64,000 bases of DNA from Ascaris suum. Its lineage: Eukaryota > Nematoda > Chromadorea > Rhabditida > Ascarididae. Of this stretch, positions 1-11,900 are shown piece after piece. The notes under the pieces are model-generated. The model was given only the letters and a program-made list of their open reading frames with translations. It did no database searches and had not been told where the DNA came from. Made by a program: the position numbers and the translations under genes. The stretch spans positions 5,420,110-5,484,109 of the forward strand of contig CM024177.1 in the NCBI GenBank assembly GCA_013433145.1, given 5' to 3'. Positions within the stretch are counted from its first letter, which is position 1, and each line of letters starts with the position of its first letter.

Positions 1-859
1 TCAATTTTGTGCTTAAATTTAAAATTTCCTAGTGAATGTGAAAGCGGATTCCCTATTAATTACGTTTAATTATCTGCAATAACAAATCGCAGTCTTCTTC
101 ACAAACTTTATTGATCGATAAATATTGATTTATCGAGAACTTTTCGTGTTGCATGTAAATTCCTTGTCGAGATTGTTACTTAAAGCTGCGCTCATTATTC
201 TTATTTATTTCTTTGCAAAATAATTATGCCATTTAAAAATTGCAGCTTTATTTTCCTTTGAGAAAAATTTCTGAGTTTAACTGAGAAATATTCTTGCGGG
301 ATCTTTCAAGACTGAAGCGAGTATTTTGGTCGATGCAAGCCAATTATGTTCATTGTTGCTCATTTTCGTGAATTTGCATTGTGCACTATTGCAATATTAT
401 GTCCGTGGTGGTTGTCTCTATGTGTATGTATCTGTCTGTTTGTTCAGCGGTTACAACTTAGGAATCATCCGTGTGGAAGTTGCGAAATCGGCGAGTATAT
501 TCTCCATGAAATATTTATGCCTGTAGCAAATTCCAGGTCGGTCGATCAAATTGCAGGAGAGTTATTGCTGATTAAATGTGGTTGAAAATGTGCACGTATT
601 TCGTGACTATCGGGATCTTATATTATTCGGTTTACACTTAACAGCCGATTGGTTCAAAAAGTGCGCCCTTTGTGGGAGACTCACACGATTTGATTGGGCG
701 TGTTTTATTATTTACTAGCAATTTAGTAAACTTTCGTGAGCAGGAATGCAAAAAGTGCATATCGTGCCAGCCGGCGTGGCGCATTTTCCCAGTTGTTTTG
801 TTGTGCTTTGAAATTGTTTTGAAGCCTTTGATCATTAACTTTACAAAATCTGTTTGCAG
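1..859. other. Unassigned left edge, probably intron of the deacetylase gene
   Basis: No exon could be supported here. The next exon opens at 860 after a good TTTGCAG acceptor and starts in mid-domain, so this stretch is most likely intron sequence of that plus-strand gene. Open frames near 326-585 and 672-995 show no deacetylase-like sequence and no convincing splice borders. The plus strand is T-rich, as in other sense-strand introns of the window. Confidence 0.45.
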
Positions 860-1021
860 ACTGGTGATTTGCCGGATGACATTGCTGATATGCTGGAGAA
901 AAATTTTCAACAGCACTACAAGTATAATCGCGCACCTTTTGTGGTTGCAATTGATACCGAATACCTCAATTCTCTTCAGGACAGTGGCGCAGTGAGCGCG
1001 CTTGAGATGTTCATTTCAAAG
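860..1021 (+). CDS. Deacetylase-like gene, exon with HYxxNRAPF block
   Basis: Acceptor CTGTTTGCAG before 860, donor AAG|GTAAAC after 1021; 54 codons, phase 0 at both ends. It ends at ALEMFISK, the helix before the D-x-Y-x-V-T strand in the next exon. Confidence 0.8.
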
Positions 1022-2364
1022 GTAAACGAGCTAAATTTTAATTAGTGAGCAGTTGATTGCTGAGAACGATTGGAAGTCTTTGAACGTCCGGATGAACCAA
1101 CTTTCAATGATTTGTAATAAGTCGTGGTCGTTTTCGGATGGTATTTCATAACTAGAAGCTAAAAGTCTCTCTGGAATAGCTCATACCTGACTGATGTCGG
1201 AAAGTTGGAAAGTTTCTCAGTGAAATCATTATGCTTATGCGCAACTTTTAGTTACTAGCATAGGCTGTGTTTGTTTTCTCATTCACCTCCTGTGAAATTT
1301 TAGACACCTCTTTTTTAAACGGCTGTCAAAAATGCAGTTGGAACACCGCTGTCGCTGTCGCCGAACTCGTAATCTGTATACTAAACATTTTATTTTCCTG
1401 AAGTGTTTTAAAATCCTCACAGTTGCCGGTTAATAATTAGTTTCACACCATTCGTTTTCGCGAAGTTGAATTTCAATTCTGCAATAAATTAACCAAATTA
1501 TTCGTTCTTCCAATGGTAAGTAATCCGTTTAGTAACCTACCTATTGTGATTACGCTACTTTGAGGTGCTGCAAAATCCCGACACATATATAGTAAGTGCT
1601 TCACAAGCACTCCGCTGGTTACAGCTACCTACGAGGTTAGCAAAAATTCACAACTTCACCGCATGGCAATGTAACCAACGAACACGACATCATATTCTTC
1701 CTTGTGAGGTTTGAGTTTCAATAAATTGCAATTATCCAGTTGTTTCTATAAAAATATGAAATGAAATAAATCCGACACTTGATTCCAAATTCGCTTTTCT
1801 TCTTTTTGTTGGGATGCAGTTTTTGGGTGGTACTCATGTTTTTTCTTTCTAAATTTCAGGTCAACTATTCAGCCAAAACGCTGATTTTTGTTTTAAGCGC
1901 CTACTTACTTATGTTGCAAACATTTCAATGTCACTTTTCAAGCGGCGATATTTTTTCGCTATCGTTTCACCATCGACTAGCCATTTCCATCTGCTTGACT
2001 TATTTATTCTATTGTCCTCATTATCTATCAAGCATTTAAATAATTAAATAAAATAAAGCAAATCTAGCAAAAGATAGGAGCTACGTTGTTTTTATGAGTT
2101 CCACATGGTCATTTTCAGGATTATTTCGGATTTGCTTGTCACGTGGAATATGCCAGTCTGCTGAAGATATTCTAAGCCTAAAATTATCTCATCTGCTTTC
2201 CACGAATGGTACCCTAAATCATTCGTTTTCAGAATCCTTCGACATGTACATTCACATGTGATCGAGGCGAAGCACATGCTTTTCGCATATGTGGTTCATG
2301 CCCTCGAGCTTATCCTAAACTCGGAGATCCAACAGGAAGTGGCAACGTTACTGTAGTGAATTGA
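860..2364 (+). CDS. Polysaccharide (chitin) deacetylase-like protein, C-terminal three exons
   Basis: Carbohydrate esterase 4 family enzymes remove N-acetyl groups from chitin, usually outside the cell. Three phase-0 exons join without a stop: 860-1021, 1565-1708 and 2233-2364 (stop TGA 2362-2364), giving the last 145 residues. Exon one reads EKNFQQHYKYNRAPFVVAID, the HYxxNRAPF block of nematode and insect chitin deacetylases. Exon two has DTYIVSASQALRWLQLPT then FTAWQC, matching the D-V-Y-V-T..QA..W.. and WQC blocks. Exon three is a Cys-rich tail ending CGSCPRAYPKLGDPTGSG, a nematode-type C-terminus with several cysteines for disulfides. The metal-binding and catalytic part of the fold lies upstream, outside the window, so activity cannot be judged. 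Relatives are C. elegans lgx-1 and cda-2; which one is closer is not clear. Introns are 543 and 524 bases. Confidence 0.82.
1565..1708 (+). CDS. Deacetylase-like gene, exon with QA..W and WQC blocks
   Basis: Acceptor CTTTGAG before 1565, donor GAG|GTTTGA after 1708; 48 codons, phase 0 at both ends. The acceptor is weak, but an in-frame stop just upstream leaves no other AG. The joined reading FISK-VLQNPDTYIVS is family-like. Confidence 0.78.
2233..2364 (+). CDS. Deacetylase-like gene, terminal Cys-rich exon
   Basis: Acceptor GTTTTCAG before 2233; 43 codons then TGA. The exon carries four cysteines and the motif SCPRAYPKLGDP. A possible AATAAA poly(A) signal lies at 2623-2628, some 260 bases past the stop. 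Confidence 0.8.
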   Translation, partial: NPSTCTFTCDRGEAHAFRICGSCPRAYPKLGDPTGSGNVTVVN

Positions 2365-5300
2365 TATACATATTTGCTTATGTTGTGTTGTATTGGTTGT
2401 TGTTATGTACGGCATACTATAATAATTCAAAACTCGGAAAATACGCTTGACAATGGAGATTACCGGAATATTTCATTTACTTTTTCTGAAGCCAGCTTGA
2501 TTTACTTCTTGCAGCCAAATTTATTTGCTCATATTTAAGTTGCTTTTTTTTCACAGGTCATGTAGCTAGTCAGCGGGAATTTCCGGCCCTCCATTAACGT
2601 TAAGAACGTCGGTGATGGTGAAAATAAATCGCGGAAAATAACTCTGAAATGCTAAATTTCATTTTTTTTCTTTGTTTAAGGTTCGTTTTCCAGTTTTATC
2701 AAAGACAGGAGATTAGCTTGTCACCTCCAACAATGAATCTATTCGTATGGAATGGAGAAGAGGATTACTTAAAAGACGAAGAGAGAGCGACCTGTTGCGT
2801 AAAAGATGGATCGCTTTTCTCGACGTTAATCTCGAAAACCCACTCAAGTGGGACGAAATTTGAGCACACTTTTGCGGAAATTGCCTGAATTGATGCACGC
2901 GATAGTCAACCGCTTAAGCTTCCAAGATCACTTTACTCGACGAGTGTTTTTAGAACCGCAAATATATCTACAAATATTTGCATGCAAATTACTCACTTTA
3001 TGCACCTGATTGACTGATGTTCATCAAATCTGCCTTTCTTCCAAATTTTCCTTCCACCGGGGTAAGAACCTCTCAAAGAGTATCGTTACCCTAATATGGC
3101 ATAGGTGAATGAGTGTACTGTTTAGGCCTTAGCAGCGGTTTTTTGAATGCGAAGATAATTTTACCCAAAAGCTTGAATATACGCATACGCAAAAAACCTT
3201 GAAATCGTATGCAAGTGCGTTTGCATATTAAACTGAAATTTTGCCCGGTTGAGTTTTCATTTAACTGCGAGGGCAACCGATCAGCGGGAAAGAATTTGAA
3301 TTGTGGCGACTCCCAATTCGAGTGCTTCTTACCACTGATCCCAATAAAAACTTCGACACTAATGGGACCGAAGCAGTCTCGAAGGAAGCTTATACGACTA
3401 GTTCTAAGTAATTAACCAGTAAGTAATCATGGTACACTGCCATTATTAATATATTTGATGGTGAAAGACAATCACTTTGTCAAATTTTTCCAATCTGTTT
3501 TCTGCGAGATGATCTTGCGAGCTTTCTTTTGCACTTCCGGTAATAATGACCTTTAACTGAACGACTTTTATGAAAAGACCCTCACTGAACTACTTCTAGA
3601 CCCCAGTGCTGCAGTCAAAACCGATCGCTCATCATTTCCGCACGAATATCAGGAATGAGGAGAGTTCTTTATTCGGCATGAATCATATATACGGTACAAC
3701 AGTGTGCTGGGCATCGTTTTAAAATGCAGTGTAATTTACGAATGCCCGACTAACTATTACATCCGAAATAAGGAAAGCATGAAACCTTTTGAAGGCGGAC
3801 TTAACTGCTGTGGTGGATTACGCATCTATCTATGCATGACCCCTCAATTATTTTTTGTCGTTTCTTATTTTTCAGAACTCGTTGTCCCAACTGAAAGCCA
3901 GCAAGCGTTTGTAGAAGACCTACTAATCCCACTAGTTTCCGACTGCAGCGAATGAGAGGGAGGGTTAGAGGGAGTAGGCAGCTATAAGATCATCACATTC
4001 CTCTCTACGGCGTCCACTGCTATCGCGCTTACTTATAATTTGATCGATTAAAATATTTATGACGTAGTTTATTACTGCCTTTGAAATAAAGCGCAACTTT
4101 CTGAGTTCACCAAACTTTAGCAATATCACAACACCATTGTATTTCATTGTTCAGATGTGAGAATCAATGCACTGAAGTTATAAATTCGAAAACAAATAAA
4201 AAATAAAAGATTCTGAATGACAATGTGCGTTGCATAAGAAATCACAAAAATCAAGAATAAGCTATATTGCTCGATAAGCACCGCGGAATGCACATAAAAT
4301 GAAAACCTCTTAGAACAGTTGATAGGCCCGAATGCATTCATTCGCTGTCGAGTAAAGCGAAGTCAGAACTATAGCGGAGAAATAGCATTAGTCAAGACAT
4401 GAAACGACGAAACGAGAGGAACTAGGTTCAAATCAGCGATTCAAATAACGGTGGCCGCTTCGGGGACGGAAACTTTGACACCATGACAATTAGTTCGGAA
4501 TTCGTCGCAATTCTGAGTGGGGAATTCATTGTGAGTTAGTGAGCAGCCACTCTGGCCCGATAGTTTCGAAGAAATCTACATATGAACACAAAAAACGAGA
4601 CACAGGAAGACAGAAAAACGATGAAGAATGCTGCCTATTGAATTCTCAACAAATGTATAACAGTTGAAATTCGCACATCGATGTAAGTGTGAGCGCAGGT
4701 TAACGCTACCTTTTGCACTTTCGTTTAATTTCGCACAAAACTTTTTTTTGGAATCACTATTACTTTTCATCAGTTCGGTGATGGGAAAAGAAAGGAAGGT
4801 GGGAGTGGTTTATTGAACTCTTTCGAGAATTAGTGACTGCTGTAGGCAGAGATCACGCCCCTGGAAAAGACTTTTTTCATTTTATGCCGTAATTAGCAAT
4901 CGTGCTTAAACAACACAAAAGAGAAAGTAAATCCGAGGCGGACCAATCGAGATGAGAGTGGGAGGAAGATGGGACCTAGTAATGCAGCTTTAACAAAATA
5001 TGAAAGAAACTTCTAAAGCTCTAAGATATCAGCTCCTTTTGACGTTGACTGTTTTCTTCGCTGTCCCACTTTACACAATGTGCGCGATCTAAAGACTATT
5101 GCGTTTTTTTTTTGACTGACTACCAATTCTAGTCGTTTTGCTAACACAAAAAGCAACGATAAGTGAATATACAAGTGCTGTACCGAAAAAATAAACAAAT
5201 AAAAATAAAACATTTAATCGCTGCAACGAACACATTACTCCCCTGCAATAGCTGCGAGAAAAAAAAACATAATCCGAGCTCAATTCACTACTCTTTCGCT

Positions 5301-8300
5301 TATTTACATACCTCATATGGTTTTCGTCGTGAGAATCGAAATTCGGTTCTGTTCGAAAAGCTTTCATGGACAATAATGCAAGAACTGTGTTTAAATCACT
5401 GGAATGTATTCGTTCGAAAAATTCAATTCTCTGTGGGAATGCTTTTTATTTCATAAACGAAAGAATCCGTCTATGGAGCAATGAGACCAATCAATAAAAA
5501 TCGTATCAGCGCAATGCAATTATGTCGGTCAGATTTGACAAAACACTTGGCGACATTAGATTTCGGCTCATTACAAATTTTCCGGGATTTTCCACATCTA
5601 CAGACGGGGCTTCCTTGCAAAAAATTTCTCTGGGTTTCTTAATTTTCCATCTTCTTCCGAAAAAAAATCAATAACAAGCAGCGATCGAATATGCCCGGTT
5701 TGCATCAACAATTTGAAGCATTAACGCGGAAAACAGAACAGAAAAAAATGGAAAACTTCTGAACGCAGTCATGGAAGCTCATTTTCGATTCGATTCGATT
5801 AATCAGCACTGCACCGAATGCGACGATTTTCGATTATTCGAAGAATGAACATCAACGCTCCCATCCATATCTGTTTCCCTTATAGAAAACTGAGCAACAA
5901 ATACGCATACCGAAGCGATCAGTCGAGCACTTGCCGTACTACTTCTGATTTTTCTTCATTGAAAAGTATGAAAAATAGCCTCATTTTAGGACTAAAAATA
6001 GAGCCTTCTTTGTTTTTTCCTTAAATTGCATGTTGAAGCAGAGGAGACAGTGACTCTCTTCCATCATAAAAGAAATATTCGGCAGAGAACTTACTGAGTG
6101 GGCTAACCACAAATACCTTACTGCAGATTTCACTTTATATCAAAAAAAGTTCAGAGCACTGCAATTACTGCGAATTAAAAATTTCCCTTCGTGGCATTCG
6201 AGCCAGGTATAACGTGTGGTGAACCACTATCCTGAACGAACGATTCGAAATAAAGGATGGTCTTGCCACTCTGCCAATTTCCTTTGGTGCTCATTTTTGC
6301 TCTCAGCGGCTTCGATGATTTCTTGTGCGCTCAGCTCATGCGAAGGAAAATTTTTGATTCAACGATGTAACAGTAACAACGACACGCTTATCGATCGGGT
6401 TTTAAGCTCAACGCTTGAAAATGCGGAATTTAGAAGGCGTCGATGCTTGCACTTTGAGAAATTCTGGCACATTCAAACACTCTGATTTGCTCTCATGCCT
6501 GAAACGATACTGTACACTATAATGCTTATGGTTACAAATATAATCACTTCAAACTTGATAAAAATAACCAATAAATCGATTAAATACAAAACTTGAACAA
6601 GAATATTTGAATCAGACAACTCGACGGGAAGTGAGAATATGCGAATCATTGGCAAGAAAAAAATAGATTGCACGCTAAGCTCACGAACTATGTGCTGAAT
6701 TTTCATGCCTTGTCGCTGGCAAATCATACAACCTCACTGGAATATATTTCTTCTCTAGTGGTGCTAAAAAAGAGATTATAATTACGCAGTTAGTCTCTTT
6801 TAAAAGTCAACTAAACAAGGCGACTCAATTTTGTTCACTAGTTCCAGCTAACGGCTCTAGGAAATTTTTCTACCACTCTGAAGCAAAAAAAAAAACGAAA
6901 AAATCGACTGTTTACTTTCTGAGGTTTGAATACATTGTGGGACGATTGATATCCTAATTTCAATGCTTTAATTGATAATTAAGAATTTCTGCAAAGGTGC
7001 ATTTGCAAGATGCCCTATATGCCGTATTCGCATTAGGTATGTGCTTCTCTGTCTACTCAACAGTTTCAATTTGGTTACTGCAGACATTATCATACCCTCA
7101 GCTAATTTCCTAGCTGATTCAGCACTTCGATGGAAATTATAGATGCTTAAAAGTAGCAGAAAATTTTCATTAATTTCATATCAACGGTGTCAAAAGGGAA
7201 ACGAGTCTTTTATAAAACTGTAGCAGCGATCAGGTTAATTGAAATATGAGTGCAAATGTTGCAAATGTGTGTGCTCTTTGTCTCTTGGTGAATGTTGAAA
7301 TTTTTTGGCGTGATTAGCAGGACTATATTTGACAAACATATCGTGCCAAATCCACATGATATGATCCAGTAAAAGCATTGAATAGACTTAAAGATGCTTC
7401 TCTTTGACAAAACTACATCAGAAATCACAGTTAGTGGACCCCTACGAAGAAATAAGCCGTGAAATGAATCGAAACGACGGACTCGTAAGGAAAATTCGAA
7501 GAAATTCATTCCTCAGCACGATTTCTTGAGTCCCTTTGCTGCCTCCATTTGACAAATGTAAATCTCTTTGACCCGTCTTCTGCTCAGCAGAAAAATGGCA
7601 GTGGTGAATTAGACTTCCAAGAATTTGGATCGCTATCAAATTTCAGCAATGGGAATTTCGAGAATAAAAAAATCGAAGACGATTTCATGATGATTATGAT
7701 CGATAGGGTTGCTGCACTTGTCTTCTAAGAAATGCGGGGATCGTCATCAGATTCCATATTAGGTCTCAATGAAAAAGATCCTCTTGAAAAAGGAAAAACT
7801 TTCGCTCTGAACTCTTCAACAGCAGATCACGATAGGACCAAATTTTTATATTTTCACTATACTTTCGTACCTGCGAACCTTCAGGGATGAAATGTGGCGG
7901 TCATATGAGGGTTTCTGGAAGTGTTCTAATAACCGCCACCATTTATCACCTTCCTACCCCTCTCCAAGTGTGACAGCAGAATCACTCACAATTATTAAAA
8001 GTGTGAATTTGAGGTCTCAATAGCACAAGCAATTTATGGCTTCACTTTCGGATCACAAAGGATTCATGGAGCGTTACAAGTCAAAATTTAGAGATCGCCA
8101 AAACTCCGCATTTGGAAACGTTCAATGAACTGCGAGTGTTTTGAGCGAGGGTGATTCCCCAAAAAAGGAGTGTAACATAAATCCAGCAAACCGAGCGAAA
8201 CTTAACAAGATCACTTTTTTTTAATCCTGAGGGGTTTCGAATGTTGGAGGAGGGATCTGTCCTCAAAGATCTTGAGCCAAGGATCGCATAAAAATTTGAA

Positions 8301-8882
8301 AAAATGACCTCACTGATAGCGACTTAATAAATGGCCACTTATTCCGTTCTGTAGTTTCAAATGGCGAAAGGAAAAGATACGGGATGAAACTTGATGAGCT
8401 TAACCTTTCTTTGACTCTCGATATTCGAATTCATTTCGATCGATTGCCCTTTTATGAATATATCAGCATAAACAGGATACCAAATTTGCATAGCCGATTT
8501 TCCGCGCATGCAAATTTAGTTCAATCTTCCATTAATCGTAACTGCAGCTACATTCGATCTCAACTAGTTTAAAATTAAATATTTCTGTGGTCGGCATATC
8601 ATCAGTTGTCCACTCCAGAAAATCAGCGACTCAAGAATTTTAATGCCAACTGGAAAACGGCGAAGATTCACAGATTCCTCTCGAAGGCCTTTAAATCTAT
8701 GCGATAACTAAGTTGCATTCCAAATTTCACCTTATAACCAGCCAGCACATCTCAAATGAATATGAAATTCTTTCTCATTCACCCTCGTCCACCCCCCCCC
8801 CCTCACACAAGCATACAGACAGACATACATTCCACCAATTCGACTACATGTCTCTCATAGGTTTCGAGCTTCCGTATTTTCA
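2365..8882. other. Intergenic interval between convergent genes
   Basis: No exon, RNA gene or mobile element could be supported. The first few hundred bases should be the 3' UTR of the deacetylase gene. From about 4 kb to 8.9 kb the plus strand turns A-rich, as in the SCHIP1 introns, so a long 3' UTR or read-through of the minus-strand gene may cover part of it. Short open frames (for example 3704-3955, 6216-6485, 7210-7509) have no recognisable domain. Confidence 0.5.
8792..8802. repeat. Poly-C run
   Basis: Eleven consecutive C on the plus strand, followed by a CA-rich stretch with CAGACAGACATACA. It lies just past the SCHIP1 stop codon on the minus strand and so would be a poly-G run in its 3' UTR. 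Confidence 0.8.
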
Positions 8883-8913
8883 TTACAATTCAAGGTCCTT
8901 CAAATCGTTGCTC
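8883..8913 (-). CDS. SCHIP1: SCHIP1 terminal mini-exon
   Basis: The acceptor GGTTTCAG is followed by 31 coding bases: one base completes an Arg codon, then nine codons (SNDLKDLEL) and TAA at 8885-8883. The frame fits the phase-2 donor at 8982 exactly. Vertebrate SCHIP1 has a longer tail after this point. Confidence 0.72.
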
Positions 8914-11900
8914 CTGAAACCATGTTAGTGGATGGAAAGAGTAATTACTGTAGAAATGTTACCGAAACTAAAACAACTAACCGTATCATATCTTCGATAT
9001 CGACCAGCATCGAGTCTTGTTGCATATGCAAAGAATCTCTTTCGACCAATAACCGCATCAACTCGGCATTCTCTTCTGAAATTATTTCAATGAATCTGTA
9101 GAAGGAGAAAATTTCATACTCATCAACCCTTTATATAGAGCGGTTTCCATCAACATACATTGAAAAAAAGATTTTGAAATGATACTGCGACATAAGTTTT
9201 TTTTTCTGAATCTGAACTTTTTTATTTGTGTATTCGATAAAGTTTGCTGGCAAATATGAAAATTTCTCCGGTCAAAAAGAAACATCAAAACGTGAGGCAT
9301 TTTGCACAGAAACACCCTGAAAAATGAAACAATTCTTCGTATTAATTTATTAGGTCAATATAAAATCAACTACTAATAATATCATCTACTAGTATAAACA
9401 GAACTGAGGGCAAAATTTTGCTGACGAAAGGAAATTGCGAAAGGAAGAACGATGCAAGCAGCCTCACCCACATTTAATGAGCGCATTGCAGTCGCTTAAT
9501 AAATGTGAAATAGAACGTCGCGATAGGGAAAGTTTGCTTTTTAATTTCCTATTAAAGCTTGCTCTCCCCACATTGTGAGCGAGAACTTTTCTCGTCGATG
9601 AACTTCCATGGAATTTTCTTCACTCAGCTTGTGATTGAATTTCAAGAAAGTTTATATTTCAAGGAAGAATTTCGAATAGATAAGTAAGGAATCTCAAATA
9701 TTTATAGCAATTTAAATTCATGCCTGACTTCTGCAAAACTCGTGTAATTAAATGAAGAGCGCATGGAAGAACCATTTGTAGATAAAGTGGGACACTGCAA
9801 CCGTCTCTCTGGTGAGGATTTACTTCAATTCGGAGTGGGTGGGAAGGGGGGGGGGGGTGGGGGAAGGGAACAGACGACCCGAAGTGTGACGTGGAATATT
9901 CAGAGTTACAGCAATAAAAGTGCGGAAATGTTGCTAAATATGAGTAACAATTAGTGCTGCATTATTTAGATCTACCGGAATCGTTTGTCCATTAAAGCAA
10001 ATGATACATACCATCTATCCTTCTGCTTAGTTGATCAAAGATCTCCATTATTTGCCGGCAAGTCATCTTTGAAAGTTGCACCCTGAAAAACTGACGGATG
10101 AAGAAAATTATGGAAGCTGTGCACCTGTTCAGTGCTTTATCAACCATTTTGCTTCACTTCTAGAAGCAAGACGCTCGCCTCACAAACATATATGAAACGT
10201 GGAATTCCGAACGAACACTCAGTAGAAACAACCTTCTAATGCTGTGCTTCTGAATTTGTCAAAATGTGACACAACCTGGTAACTTTTCGCGGATTTCCTT
10301 TGCTGCGAGGTGCGTACAGCTTTTCCAACTCCATCTGCATTTTGGCTGTCTCCTTCGCTTTTTCAAGTAGAAGCCTCGTTTCCTCTTCCAGTACGATCCT
10401 TCGCTCACCTGAAAACTGCCTTTCCTCTTCAAGGGCATGGTGATTTCATTACTGCACCATAATTTGTTGCACCATAACCATCAACAATTCTGAATGCATA
10501 ATTGTTGGAAGTAAAACTCGTTGAAATCCCCAGAGATCTTCAGTTTTTGCTTACATGAATTCTGTTTAAATTGGTAGAGTTGAGGAGGTATTCATCGACG
10601 GAGTTCCATTAGACCGGATATTTCTTGATACAAGTGCTTTGAAGAAGATACCAATTGGGGACTTGTGAAATTCCGCATTCGAGAAATGCTAACTGCTTGC
10701 AATAATGTCCTCATCCACCGTCTTGGAAGACAACACAATAAGGCGGCAATCGTCAAACGAACAGAACACTATCTGTTAACGAAAAACAGCGAAACGGTTC
10801 AACGATAAAATGAGAAGACGAGCAGAAATTTCAAGGTTGCTGCTAAATAAAGCCTATAGTATGCAACGTTCGCTTGCTCGCCCCGCTCCCCTCTCGCTTA
10901 CCTAGCCTGCTTGGTGGCTCAGTGCAAAGTAAACTTTTGATTAAAAAGATAAGGTGACTTCAGCAATTATAGCACTGTTGTATTTCATCATTGCCACTAT
11001 CAACCAACCCGAAACATTTTTTACGCTGCCTGGCCATAAACGGGTGAAATTAGTTGTGCATTTCTGATGGGAAAGAAGGAGGAGGGTGGGAAGAGGGGTT
11101 GAGGAGGAAGAGGGAGCAAAACGACACCTCCATGCATTAGCCTACGAAATTCCTCGCCAGAAATGTTATGAAGCGATGGCATGCAGTTCATTTTATCCAC
11201 TCGAAATGGTGCATTAATGCTCTGAAAAGCACTAATGCGTAAAAATCTTCCCATAATGACTTTTGAGAATATCCATCCATTGTAATCTATGCACAGCCGC
11301 TTTCCTCTCAAAGGAGAAAAAATCTCCCTATATATCGCGCAGAATCTGTGCATGCATGTATTGTCTGTGTTTCATCGTTGATCATTAGTACAGATTTTCC
11401 TCTGTAAAATTGATCCTCTATAGCCTAAGGCTATTAGGTTAAGCTTCCGATAGCAACAGAGATTATTCATCGCCATCAAAGAGAAGCATTCAGGTGAGTG
11501 AAGAAAGTTAAAGGCAGCACTAATGATTGATAGTGGGAAATGCTATTTGAAATGCAATTTTAAGAAAGCATCTAATGAGCAGCAATTCATTTCTTCACTC
11601 GACTTCAATTAGAGCACTTCGCTGATCGAACGTCTCTGCCCTTACATATAGAATGGCTGTAGCATTTAGAGCATTTATGACATATGCAAATCACATCGTG
11701 ATAAAAGCTTGGCACCGAAATCATTTGATTTCGAGAGAAGTTAAACACTTCACAACAACACATCCAACAAAGTACACTCGAAGAGACTATCGATAAGCGT
11801 ATATGCTTTGAATGGTCTCTGAAAAAAGTGTGAAAAATCGGAATTCGGCAACAATAAAGCCTCTTCAAGCTCAAATTCAATTATAAAGGATTACTGGATT

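Noticed and set aside
4385..4445. Possible tRNA signalled by AGGTTCAAATC
   Set aside because: No acceptor stem or anticodon arm pairs around it.
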